This document shows, piece by piece, positions 33,105 through 40,690 of a stretch of DNA of 64,000 nucleotides. The stretch's first letter is position 1, and each line of letters opens with the position of its first letter. Location of the stretch: NCBI RefSeq assembly GCF_016894385.1, contig NZ_CP069812.1:3605001-3669000 (forward strand), written 5' to 3'. The notes below the pieces were generated by a model. It saw nothing but the letters and a program-made list of their open reading frames with translations, was not told the DNA's origin and searched no databases. The translations under genes and the position numbers were made by a program. The stretch is from Cupriavidus oxalaticus. Its GTDB lineage: Bacteria > Pseudomonadota > Gammaproteobacteria > Burkholderiales > Burkholderiaceae.

Positions 33105-34388
33105 ATGACAACACTAGAAGCCAGCTCCGGTCCGGACGCTGCCAGTACCGCCAGTTCTCCCTCCGGCTCCAGCCCCGCGCAGCCGGCCACGCCGCCACGC
33201 CGGCTGGTCTGGATCCTTGGCCTGACCGAGACCATCTCCTGGGGTACGCTGTTTTTCGCCTTCACCGTGTTCATCGAGCCGATGATCCGCAGTACGGGCT
33301 GGTCCAGGCCGTTCCTGGCGGGCGGCTATTCGCTGGGGCTGCTGGTGTGGGCGACGTGCTCGTTCGCGGTGGGCCGGCTGCTGGACCGCGCACCCGCGCG
33401 CAGGGTGATGGGCGCCGGTTCGGTGCTGGCCGGCCTGGGGCTGCTGCTATGGGCGTGGTCGCCCTCCCCCTCGGTATTCCTGCTGATGTGGGTGCCGATC
33501 GGGCTGGCCATGGCTACCACGCTGTACGAGCCCGCCTTCGTGGTGCTGCGCCAGGCCTATGGCGACCAGTACCAGAAGCCAATCATGGTGGTCACGCTGA
33601 TGGCCGGCTTCGCCAGCACGATCTTCGTGCCGCTGGCGCAATGGCTGGTGCTGCATGTCGGCTGGCGGCCCACGCTGGTTGGCTTCGCGCTGCTGAACCT
33701 GCTGGTCTGCGCGCCGCTGCACGCACGCATGCGCTATGCCATGCATCCCACCTACACCGGCACGCCGACGGCCGGCGCCGACGCGGGCAGCGCCGGCATC
33801 GCGCGCGCCGCGCTGCGCCAGCCGGTGTTCTGGGCCGTGGTGCTGGCCTTCACCGCGACCGCGGTGGTGGCCTCGCTGCTGGGCGCGCACCTGATTCCGA
33901 TGCTGACCGAGAAAGGCCTGCCGGTGTCGCAGCAGCTGGCGGTGGCAGCGCTGATCGGCCCGGCGCAGGTAGTGGGCCGCATGCTGATGATGCGCGCGGC
34001 GGTGCGCCACCCGGTGCGGCTGTCGCTGCCGGTCTACGTGCTGATGAGCACTGGGCTGCTGTGCTTCGCGCTCGGCCACGGCGCCTGGCTGATGGTGGCC
34101 GCCGTGCTCTACGGCTGCGCCAACGGCGTCAACACCATGCTGCGCGCGATGGCCATGCCCGAACTGATCTCGCCCCACCACTACGCCACGCTGAACGGCC
34201 TGATGATGACGCCGGTGCTGCTGATGCAGGCCGCCGCGCCGTGGCTGGGCGCGCTGCTGTGGCGGGCCGCGGGCGGCTACTGGCTGATGCTGTGGGTAAT
34301 GCTGGCGCTGGCCCTGGCCGCACTGCTGGCGTTCGGCTACGCGCTGCACCGGCGCGGGCTGCTGCGCCTGGCGGGTGCCGCGCCGTAG
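33105..34388 (+). CDS. Major facilitator superfamily transporter
   Basis: A 427-residue protein with about 12 membrane segments after a cytoplasmic Ser/Pro-rich head of 35 residues. LGLTETISWGTLFFAFTVFIEPM is helix 1; GRLLDRAPARRVMGAGSVLAGLGL contains the MFS loop 2-3 motif; the second half starts near ALRQPVFWAVVLAFTATAVVASLLGAHLIPML. The substrate cannot be told from the sequence. Start at the ATG at 33105. It converges with the dioxygenase gene, only 27 bp away. Confidence 0.88.
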   Translation: MTTLEASSGPDAASTASSPSGSSPAQPATPPRRLVWILGLTETISWGTLFFAFTVFIEPMIRSTGWSRPFLAGGYSLGLLVWATCSFAVGRLLDRAPARRVMGAGSVLAGLGLLLWAWSPSPSVFLLMWVPIGLAMATTLYEPAFVVLRQAYGDQYQKPIMVVTLMAGFASTIFVPLAQWLVLHVGWRPTLVGFALLNLLVCAPLHARMRYAMHPTYTGTPTAGADAGSAGIARAALRQPVFWAVVLAFTATAVVASLLGAHLIPMLTEKGLPVSQQLAVAALIGPAQVVGRMLMMRAAVRHPVRLSLPVYVLMSTGLLCFALGHGAWLMVAAVLYGCANGVNTMLRAMAMPELISPHHYATLNGLMMTPVLLMQAAAPWLGALLWRAAGGYWLMLWVMLALALAALLAFGYALHRRGLLRLAGAAP

Positions 34389-34415
34389 CGCTGCCGAGCC
34401 GCGGCGGAAAACAAC

Positions 34416-35315
34416 TCAGGCGGCCGCGCGCAGCGGCGTGCCGGTGCCTATTCCCTCGAACACGAAGCTGTCCATCGCCAGCACGCCGTAGGTGACCTCA
34501 TCCGCCACGCGGGCCACGCGGGCTGCCGGCGTACCCGCGCCTGCGGTCCGCGGCCCCAGCGCTGCGCCCAGCGCCACGTAGAACGGCAGCAGATGCTCAT
34601 CGGTCGGGTGCGCGCGGCGGGCGTACGGGGCCTGCGCACGGTAGTCGGCAATGCACCGGGTGTCGCCGGTGGCCAGCGCCTCGTCCAGCGCGTCGCGCAT
34701 CCAGCCCCGAAAGGCCTCGACATAGGGCTCGGGCTGCGGCCCGTGCTGGTCGCGGCGGCTGCCACTGCCGAACACCTCCTGCAGGTTGTGCGTGAAACTG
34801 CCCGAGGCCAGCACCAGCACGCCTTCCTCTCGCAGCGGCGCCAGGGCGCGGCCGATCTCGATCTGGATGGCAGGCGACAGGTAGGGATTCAGCGCGAGCT
34901 GCACCACCGGTACGTCGGCGTTCGGGAAGAAGTGCCGCATCGGCATCCAGGCGCCGTGGTCGAGCGGCCGTTCGTCGTCCTCGCCGACAAACCCCGCGCC
35001 GGGAATGGCAGCGGCCTCAACCAGCGCCTTGACGCGCGCGGCCAGCGCCGGCGAGCCCGGGGCATCGTAGCGCAGCGCGTACAACTCGCGCGGAAAGCCG
35101 CCGAAGTCGTGCCAGGCTTCCTGGCGCTCGCGGCTGCTCACCGCCAGCGTGCTGTAGATCCAGTGCGCCGACACTGCCAGCACCGCGCGCGGCGGCTGCG
35201 CGCGCAGCCGCTCGCCAAGTGCGTCGAAGGCTGCGCCGGTCGGACCGGGGTCGATGGCGAGCATGGGCGAACCGTGCGAGATATACAGGGCGGGAAGCAT
35301 GGCGTCGGGTCTCAT
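34416..35315 (-). CDS. DODA-type extradiol aromatic-ring-opening dioxygenase (YgiD/LigB fold)
   Basis: A 299-residue protein of the class III extradiol dioxygenase family. Metal-ligand regions are ALYISHGSPMLAID, AVSAHWIYSTLAV, LDHGAWMPMRHFFPNADVPVVQL and GSFTHNLQEVF. Bacterial YgiD-like members can open the ring of L-DOPA; the true substrate here is unknown. I took the ATG at 35315 (MRPDAMLPAL); the ATG five codons later is equally possible and neither has a good ribosome binding site. Confidence 0.85.
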   Translation of the reverse strand: MRPDAMLPALYISHGSPMLAIDPGPTGAAFDALGERLRAQPPRAVLAVSAHWIYSTLAVSSRERQEAWHDFGGFPRELYALRYDAPGSPALAARVKALVEAAAIPGAGFVGEDDERPLDHGAWMPMRHFFPNADVPVVQLALNPYLSPAIQIEIGRALAPLREEGVLVLASGSFTHNLQEVFGSGSRRDQHGPQPEPYVEAFRGWMRDALDEALATGDTRCIADYRAQAPYARRAHPTDEHLLPFYVALGAALGPRTAGAGTPAARVARVADEVTYGVLAMDSFVFEGIGTGTPLRAAA

Positions 35316-35525
35316 GGATCGGTGTATTTGCCATTGAGTTTGGCAAAGATCGGCTGCCGGCATGCCCCGCTTTTGTGCATCTTTCATGCAAAAAAACTGA
35401 ACTGGCGCGCGCGACGTGGGCTGGGCCACACACCGCCGCATGGGCACCGGGACGCCACCGGACACCGCGCCCTATGATGCAGCCGAGGGACAAGTGCCGC
35501 GCCCGGCAAGCCCCTCCGCCAACGC

Positions 35526-35924
35526 ATGACGCCGCCAGCACACCACGCGTGCCCGGTGGCCGGAGACATCGTGGTACCGAACCTGCTGCGCCGCCCCGGG
35601 CGGCGCTTCCCCCTTCCCGCCTGGTGGCAGCCGGGCGTCTACGGCAGCGTGCCGGCGGTCGCGCTGTGGATCGCGGCCAGGCTGCCGGCGCAGTGGCTGT
35701 GGTCGCTCGCCGGCCAGCCGGATGCCGCTGAGTGGCTGAACCAGGCCGGCGACACGGTGTTTGTTGCCGGCTGGGCCGGCAGCGCGCTGATGCTGTGGCT
35801 GGGCCGCCACCGGCCGGCGCCGGCTGCCAGGTCCGAAGCGGCCGACGAGAGCAATGCGGGCGGTGTGGGCGGTGCAGGCGGTGCGGGCGCACAGCGGACA
35901 CCTCGCCGTCATCCGGCATCCTGA
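35526..35924 (+). CDS. Hypothetical protein with two possible membrane segments
   Basis: A 132-residue frame not matching any family I know. Two hydrophobic stretches (VPAVALWIAARLPAQWLWSLAG and TVFVAGWAGSALMLWLG) could span the membrane; the tail is Gly/Ala-rich with a GVGGAGGAG run. No good ribosome binding site precedes the ATG, and an overlapping frame on the other strand (35472-35933) is also open, so the call is weak. The membrane-like pattern favours the plus strand. Confidence 0.4.
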   Translation: MTPPAHHACPVAGDIVVPNLLRRPGRRFPLPAWWQPGVYGSVPAVALWIAARLPAQWLWSLAGQPDAAEWLNQAGDTVFVAGWAGSALMLWLGRHRPAPAARSEAADESNAGGVGGAGGAGAQRTPRRHPAS

Positions 35925-36092
35925 TCCGGGCATTGCCGCTTCCGCGCCCGATTCAACGCCTCGGCAAACCGATCTGAAAACTTTTGCGCATCGTTCCCAC
36001 GCCTGCCCGCATGGCTAGAATTGCGTCGGACGGCTGCCGCCTCGCGGCGCGCCAGGTGAGCCGTGTAAGCCGTGAGCAAGGGGGGAATACCC

Positions 36093-37094
36093 ATGTCCGT
36101 ACGCCTGCCGACTGCCCGGCTTCGCGCCAGCCTGCGCCGCGCGGCCCGCTGGCGCGCCGCGGCGGCGGCGCTCGGCTTGCTGGCCACGGGGACCGCGCAC
36201 GCCCAGGCCGGCAACGGACTGCAGCTGGTCGGTGCCAACGTGCAACGGCACGCCAACGCGGTGCTGTCGCTGATGGCGTATTCGGTGGTGCCCGACCTGA
36301 CCTCCAGCTCGCTGTCGATCAACAACGCCAGCACCGATGACCCCGGCGTCGTCATGTCGCAGCTCGGCGGCGGCTTCACCATCAGCAAGTCGTTCCCGCT
36401 CTACCTGGAAGGCGCGATCGCCTACAGCCGCTACGATCCCACCTTTGTTGCCAGCAACGGCAGCGAATCGCGCTCCATCCCGACCCGGTGGAACACGTTC
36501 TCGGGCACCATCGGCATCGGCTGGGATTTCCCCATCACCGCCAACAAGGAGCTGGTGATCCGGCCGATCTTCAATTTTTCGCTGGGCAATGTCTCGAGCG
36601 ACCTGTCGATCGGCAAGTTCGCGGTGGAGCAGGCCACCGACCGCCAGATCGACTTCCTCGATGGCGGCAGCCTGAACGCGTACGGTCTGGGCGGCGCGCT
36701 GATGCTGGACTGGGAGCACTACCGCGAGAACTACGAAGTCGACGTCGAGCTGCGCTACACCAGCATCCATTTGCAGAGCTTCGGCGGCTCCTCCAGTGCG
36801 GTGACCGGTTCGGCGACGGCGCAGACCGCCAACCTGTGGGCGCGCTGGCGGGCACCGACCGGCCTGCGCGCGCTCGACCGGCCGGTGCGCTATGTGCTGG
36901 AGCTGTCGCATTCGCACTATTTCGGCAGCCAGGCAGGCATTCTCGGCTTCAACTACCTGACCACGCTCGGCACCGGGCTGGAGCTGGATACCAGCGCGCA
37001 TGAAGTGTTCGTGACGCGCATCAGGGCCGTGGTGCGCTATGTATTCGGCAACAACGTGTCCGGGGTGTCGCTCGGGCTGGCGGCCAGCTTTTGA
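36093..37094 (+). CDS. Putative outer-membrane beta-barrel protein
   Basis: A 333-residue protein with a signal peptide (residues 1 to about 38, ending TGTAHAQ). Many alternating amphipathic strands follow (FTISKSFPLYLEGAIAYSRYDP, WNTFSGTIGIGWDFPI, NYEVDVELRYTSIHLQSF), and the last residue is Phe, the C-terminal signature of barrel assembly (GVSLGLAASF). I do not recognise a named family. Start at 36093 because a run of G six bases upstream is a clear ribosome binding site; a GTG at 36072 would lie before it. It stands between unrelated genes. Confidence 0.75.
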   Translation: MSVRLPTARLRASLRRAARWRAAAAALGLLATGTAHAQAGNGLQLVGANVQRHANAVLSLMAYSVVPDLTSSSLSINNASTDDPGVVMSQLGGGFTISKSFPLYLEGAIAYSRYDPTFVASNGSESRSIPTRWNTFSGTIGIGWDFPITANKELVIRPIFNFSLGNVSSDLSIGKFAVEQATDRQIDFLDGGSLNAYGLGGALMLDWEHYRENYEVDVELRYTSIHLQSFGGSSSAVTGSATAQTANLWARWRAPTGLRALDRPVRYVLELSHSHYFGSQAGILGFNYLTTLGTGLELDTSAHEVFVTRIRAVVRYVFGNNVSGVSLGLAASF

Positions 37095-37104
37095 GAATCG
37101 GCGC

Positions 37105-37461
37105 CTACGACTCGTCCTGCCCTTCCCGGAAGATATGGATCACGTGCCGCGCCTCGAAGCACAGCGGCATGCCCGGCGCCATCTCGTCGGTGCAGTACGG
37201 CTGGTTATCCAGTTCGCCGGTATAGAGGCTGCCCTCGCGCCCGGTCACGATCACCCACATCCGCTCGACATGGACCTCCTCGCTGCCGTCTTCGTCCGCC
37301 ACCAGGATGCGGAAGATCAGCTTGACCTGCTGCCCCGGGGCCAGCGCGTCACGTTCCTCGCGGGGCGGGATCCAGAAGGTGTCGGGATGGGCGGCGGCAA
37401 TGGGTTCGCCGTCATCCAGTTCCCAGCCGTCTTCATCCAGGGTCGTCAATCGCATGTCCAT
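37105..37461 (-). CDS. DUF2314 family protein
   Basis: A 118-residue soluble protein. The DUF2314 core is AHPDTFWIPPREERDALAPGQQVKLIFRI, ERMWVIVTGREGSLYTGELDNQP and PGMPLCFEARHVIHI. The role is unknown. The start at 37461 (MDMRLTTLDED) follows GGAAGGCTGAAA; the open frame to 37656 has no such signal. It converges with the barrel gene (10 bp) and diverges from tag. Confidence 0.8.
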   Translation of the reverse strand: MDMRLTTLDEDGWELDDGEPIAAAHPDTFWIPPREERDALAPGQQVKLIFRILVADEDGSEEVHVERMWVIVTGREGSLYTGELDNQPYCTDEMAPGMPLCFEARHVIHIFREGQDES

Positions 37462-37600
37462 TTTCAGCCTTCCGCAATGTCTCAGGTGCGGGCATGATCG
37501 CAGCAAATGCGGCGCGCCGCGAGCCGGTTGAGCAGCCACTTGAGCAGCCACTTGAGCGACCACCGCGCCGGGATCCACCGAAAAGGGAGAAAGGTTACGC

Positions 37601-38227
37601 ATGACAAGCAAGAAGGAAGCGCCGGCAGCGCCGGTGCGCTGCGGCTGGTGCGGCACGCTGGAAGACTATTGCCACTACCACGACCACGAGTGGGGGTTCC
37701 CGGTCGCGGATGACCGGCGCCTGTTCGAGAAGCTGTGCCTGGAGGGCTTCCAGTCGGGCCTGAGCTGGCTGACCATCCTGCGCAAGCGCGAGGCCTTCCG
37801 CAAGGCCTTCTCCAACTTCGACATCGACAAGGTGGCTCGCTTCGGCGAGCGCGATATCCAGCGCCTGCTCGGCGATGCCGGCATCGTGCGCCACCGCGGC
37901 AAGATCGAGGCCGCCATCAACAATGCGCAGCGGGCGCGCGAGCTGCTCGAAACCGAATCGTCGCTGGCGGCCTATTTCTGGCGCTTCGAGCCCGATCCGG
38001 CCAGCCGGCCCGAGATGCTGACGCCCGAAGTGCTGCGCACCATGGCGATCTCGCCCGAATCGACGGCGCTGTCCAGGGACCTGAAGAAGCGCGGCTGGCG
38101 CTTTGTCGGACCGACCACCATGTACGCGCTGATGCAGGCAATGGGCCTGGTCAACGATCACCAGGAAGGCTGCGCGACGCGGGCGGAGGTGATACGGGCG
38201 CGCCGGGCGTTCAAGGTGCCGCGTTAA
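37601..38227 (+). CDS. tag: DNA-3-methyladenine glycosylase I
   Basis: A 208-residue base-excision repair enzyme that removes 3-methyladenine. The Tag signature is present: RCGWCGTLEDYCHYHDHEWGFPVADDRRLFEKLCLEGFQSGLSWLTILRKREAFRKAF, with zinc ligands from the N-terminal Cys/His and the C-terminal H-x3-C (NDHQEGC), and the helix-hairpin region GWRFVGPTTMYALMQAMGLVNDH. Monocistronic; the ATG follows AAAGGGAGAAAGG. Confidence 0.96.
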   Translation: MTSKKEAPAAPVRCGWCGTLEDYCHYHDHEWGFPVADDRRLFEKLCLEGFQSGLSWLTILRKREAFRKAFSNFDIDKVARFGERDIQRLLGDAGIVRHRGKIEAAINNAQRARELLETESSLAAYFWRFEPDPASRPEMLTPEVLRTMAISPESTALSRDLKKRGWRFVGPTTMYALMQAMGLVNDHQEGCATRAEVIRARRAFKVPR

Positions 38228-38537
38228 CGCCTGCTGCGATCGATGCAATGGTCCTTGTGATGGTTCTTACATTGTTTACATATGTAAACATAGTAGTAGT
38301 AGGTAAACCCATCGCTGGGCCGTGGATAAGTCACCTTTCCCCTTTCGGCTCAAGGACTTGCAGGAAAGATAACCCTGGCTGCAGCGCGCGCGTATACGTG
38401 GATAGCCAGCCGCTGGCGTATACGTCCGCGGCGACGGCCCGATGGTTGTTCGTATACGTCCCACAGCGCGCCCCCAGGCGGGGCACAGCTTGTCAGGCAA
38501 GTTATCCCCAGGCGCGGGCGCAGATGTCCACAACTGC
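38228..38537. other. Non-coding region with palindrome, CGTATACGT repeats and DnaA-box-like words
   Basis: No gene is supported in these 310 bp. Seen directly: a perfect 18-bp palindrome TGTTTACATATGTAAACA (38273-38290); three copies of CGTATACGT (38391-38399, 38417-38425, 38451-38459), with a fourth, CGTATACC, in the neighbouring gene (38564-38571). DnaA-box-like words are TTATCCACG on the minus strand (38321-38329, one mismatch), TTATCCCCA (38502-38510, one mismatch) and two weaker ones near 38398-38406 and 38524-38532. This density recalls a replication or segregation site; a shared promoter region is the plain alternative. Confidence 0.5.
38273..38290. repeat. Perfect 18-bp palindrome
   Basis: TGTTTACATATGTAAACA is its own reverse complement. 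It lies 46 bp after the tag stop. It may bind a dimeric protein; its GTTTA-N6-TAAAC form resembles the size and shape of ParB-type centromere sites of secondary chromosomes in Burkholderiales, from memory only. Confidence 0.85.
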
Positions 38538-39506
38538 CTAGCCAGCGGCGGCGGTGCTGGCGACGTATACCGGATCGACGTGTGTCATCACGTTGAGCAC
38601 ATGGTGATGCGCGAGCGCGCGGCGGCGTGCCTCGACCGCGATCGCATGGCCTTGCGCCACGGTCAGGAAGCCGTCGATCTCCAGATGCACGTCGACCAGC
38701 ACCTGGTCGCCCATCTTGCGCGTGCGCAGGTCATGCAGGCCCTGCACGCCCGGCGTGCCGAGCAGGGTCGCCTCGATTGCCGCGACGGTTTCCTCGTCCG
38801 CGGCGCGGTCCATCAGGTCGCTGAGCGCATCCCAGCCGAAGCGCAGGCCCATGCGCGCCACCATCAGCCCGACCACGATCGCCGCCACCGGGTCCAGCAG
38901 GTGGTAGCCGAGCAGGTTGCCGCCGATGCCCAGCGCCACCACCAGCGACGAAGCCGCATCGGAACGCGCATGCCAGGCATTGGCGACCAGCATGCCGGAA
39001 CGCACGCGCCGCGCCACCGCCAGCATGTAGCGGAACAGCAGTTCCTTGGAAACCAGCGTGGCCAGCGCCACCCACAGCGCCAGCGCCTGCACCGGCTGGG
39101 CGCCGCCGGGGTGCTGCAGCTTGCCCACCGCGGCCCACAGCATGCCCGCGCCGACCGCCAGCAGCAGCCCGCCCAGCGCCAGCGACGCCGCCGTTTCGAA
39201 ACGCAGGTGACCGTACTGGTGGTCGGCGTCGGGATCCTTGCGGCTCTGCCGGGCGGCCAGCAGCACCACGAAGTCGGAGAGCAGGTCGGACAGTGAGTGC
39301 GCCGCGTCGGCCAGCAGCGCCTGCGAGCCGGCGACCACGCCCGCCACGCCCTGCGCCGCCGTCAGCCCGATATTGACCGCCACGCTGACCAGCGTGCTGC
39401 GCCGGCCCGCGCGGTGGCGCGCGTCGGCCTCGGCCGCAGTTGCCTCGGTGGTGTCGTCCGGCAGGCCGGTGCCGGAGCCAAAGCGTTTTTTGGATTCCGA
39501 TTCCAT
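38538..39506 (-). CDS. Cation diffusion facilitator family metal exporter
   Basis: A 322-residue inner-membrane antiporter. Six membrane helices begin at TLVSVAVNIGLTAAQGVAGVVAGSQALLADAAHSLSDLLSDFVVLLAARQ, which holds the metal-site residues of helix 2 (HSLSD). The second site is in helix 5 (HARSDAASSLVVALGIGG). The cytoplasmic C-terminal metal-sensing domain (TPGVQGLHDLRTRKMGDQVLVDVHLEID) follows. CDF proteins export Zn, Co, Cd or Fe; the HxxxD/HxxxD pattern is closest to Zn or Fe/Co members. Start at 39506 is the likeliest ATG, without a strong ribosome binding site. Confidence 0.9.
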   Translation of the reverse strand: MESESKKRFGSGTGLPDDTTEATAAEADARHRAGRRSTLVSVAVNIGLTAAQGVAGVVAGSQALLADAAHSLSDLLSDFVVLLAARQSRKDPDADHQYGHLRFETAASLALGGLLLAVGAGMLWAAVGKLQHPGGAQPVQALALWVALATLVSKELLFRYMLAVARRVRSGMLVANAWHARSDAASSLVVALGIGGNLLGYHLLDPVAAIVVGLMVARMGLRFGWDALSDLMDRAADEETVAAIEATLLGTPGVQGLHDLRTRKMGDQVLVDVHLEIDGFLTVAQGHAIAVEARRRALAHHHVLNVMTHVDPVYVASTAAAG

Positions 39507-39671
39507 TCGCGCGACTATAGCCCAGGATACGCCGGCGCCCCACCGCATTGCCCGACGGCCCGGCGCTGCCTGCCTCGTGCCGATTTCGTAACAGCGCTGG
39601 CGAAGTTCTTGCGACGCCCTTACCGTAGTCATTGACCGGCATGCAGGTCCAATGCAAGGAGGTTCCCTACG

Positions 39672-39923
39672 ATGGCGATTCGGTCACTTGCCTCGCACAG
39701 CACGTCGCAACTGCGCCGCCTGGTCGGCCAGATGCAGGCGGAAGTCGACGCACTCGAACAACTGTCTACTCCCGATGCCGATGCGCAAAGCCGGCTCGGC
39801 TACGCCACTGCGCGGCTGCGCGACGGCATCGAGGCCGTGGAAGACGCGCTGCAGTCGCTGCGCGCGCTGCAACAGGTACGGCCTTCGGCAATGAAAGCCC
39901 GGCGGCCGACGCGGGCAGCGTGA
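39672..39923 (+). CDS. Small hypothetical protein, predicted helical/coiled coil
   Basis: An 83-residue protein, almost wholly helical (LRRLVGQMQAEVDALEQLS ... LRDGIEAVEDALQSLRALQQV) with a basic C-terminal tail KARRPTRAA. An AAGGAGG lies at a normal distance before the ATG, which supports translation. No family is recognised. Confidence 0.65.
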   Translation: MAIRSLASHSTSQLRRLVGQMQAEVDALEQLSTPDADAQSRLGYATARLRDGIEAVEDALQSLRALQQVRPSAMKARRPTRAA

Positions 39924-40098
39924 GCCAACGGGCCCTGCAACAGCGCGCCGGGCCGCTCTCAAACGATTCAACCGGCTTCAGAAAAGATTGAATTCTGCCG
40001 GGCAATCCTCGCTGCTAGAGTGCCCCTTGCCAGTCCGGCCAGGCAACCATGCCGCCGGCACGGGCCGGCTATTCCAAGATAAAGGCGAGGAGATTCTG

Positions 40099-40446
40099 AT
40101 GACGAAACGTGTACTGCTTACCGGTGCCATCCTGGCTGCCGCGCTTGCCACCGGGCAGGCCGCCGCACAGCAGCAGCCGCAAGCGCAGCCGGGGCAGCCG
40201 CAGAAGCCGATGACTGCCCAGGAGGCCAAGGCGATGTTTGCCGAGAAGTTCAAGGCCGCCGATGCCGACAATGACGGCAAGCTGACCCGCCAGGAAGCGG
40301 AGGCCGGCATGCCCGAGGTGGCAAAGAACTTCGACAAGATCGACCGCAAGAAGACCGGCTATGTCACGCAGAAGCAGGTCGGCTCTTACGCTGTCGCGAA
40401 GGCCAAGCAGCGCAAGACGGCGCAGGACCCCAGTTCGCTGAACTGA
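40099..40446 (+). CDS. Small secreted EF-hand protein
   Basis: A 115-residue protein with a signal peptide (1 to about 24, TGQAAAQ), a Gln/Pro-rich linker, one canonical EF-hand loop DADNDGKLTRQE (55-66) and one degenerate loop DRKKTGYVTQKQ (82-93, lacking the final Glu). The segment EKFKAADADNDGKLTRQEAEAGMP aligns closely with the EF-hand protein encoded at 10954, so they are paralogues. Start at 40099 with GGAG upstream. It ends in a strong hairpin shared with the tRNA. Confidence 0.8.
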   Translation: MTKRVLLTGAILAAALATGQAAAQQQPQAQPGQPQKPMTAQEAKAMFAEKFKAADADNDGKLTRQEAEAGMPEVAKNFDKIDRKKTGYVTQKQVGSYAVAKAKQRKTAQDPSSLN

Positions 40447-40490
40447 CGATTGACGGCGGTCCGAGGATCCTTGTTCGGGCCCCCCAAAGC

Positions 40491-40530
40491 AAAACAACGC
40501 ACGGCATCGGGAGATGCCGTGCGTTGTTTT
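40491..40530. terminator. Bidirectional terminator between EF-hand gene and tRNA-Ala
   Basis: A perfect 18-bp stem: 40491-40508 (AAAACAACGCACGGCATC) pairs with 40513-40530 around GGGA. The stem ends in A/T runs on both sides, giving TTTT after the hairpin in either direction, so it can end the EF-hand gene and the tRNA. Confidence 0.88.
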
Positions 40531-40541
40531 GTAAGAAATCC

Positions 40542-40617
40542 TGGTGGACCGAAGGAGGATCGAACTCCCGACCTCTGCATTGCGAACGCAGCGCTCTCCC
40601 AGCTGAGCTATCGGCCC
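40542..40617 (-). tRNA. tRNA-Ala, anticodon CGC
   Basis: A complete 76-nt cloverleaf on the minus strand. The acceptor stem GGGCCGA pairs with TCGGTCC; the D-arm has TAGCTCAGCTGGGAGAGC; the anticodon loop is TTCGCAA (anticodon CGC, reading GCG); the T-arm is GTCGGGAGTTCGATCCTCC; the discriminator is A and CCA is encoded. GCG is a common Ala codon in this GC-rich genome. Confidence 0.97.
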
Positions 40618-40690
40618 GTAGCGAAGGATTGTAGCCTACTTGGGCAGCGGCCTTCAATCCTCCCCGCTGGCATGAGGATGCTGCACAACA

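Noticed and set aside
35472..35933. Minus-strand frame opposite the hypothetical membrane protein
   Set aside because: Its product is Arg/His/Pro-rich and looks like an antisense shadow, though the plus-strand call is itself weak.
40542..40617. tRNA-Ala as attachment site of a mobile sox island
   Set aside because: I found no repeat of the tRNA 3' end near 51350-51500 and no integrase or transposase in the window.
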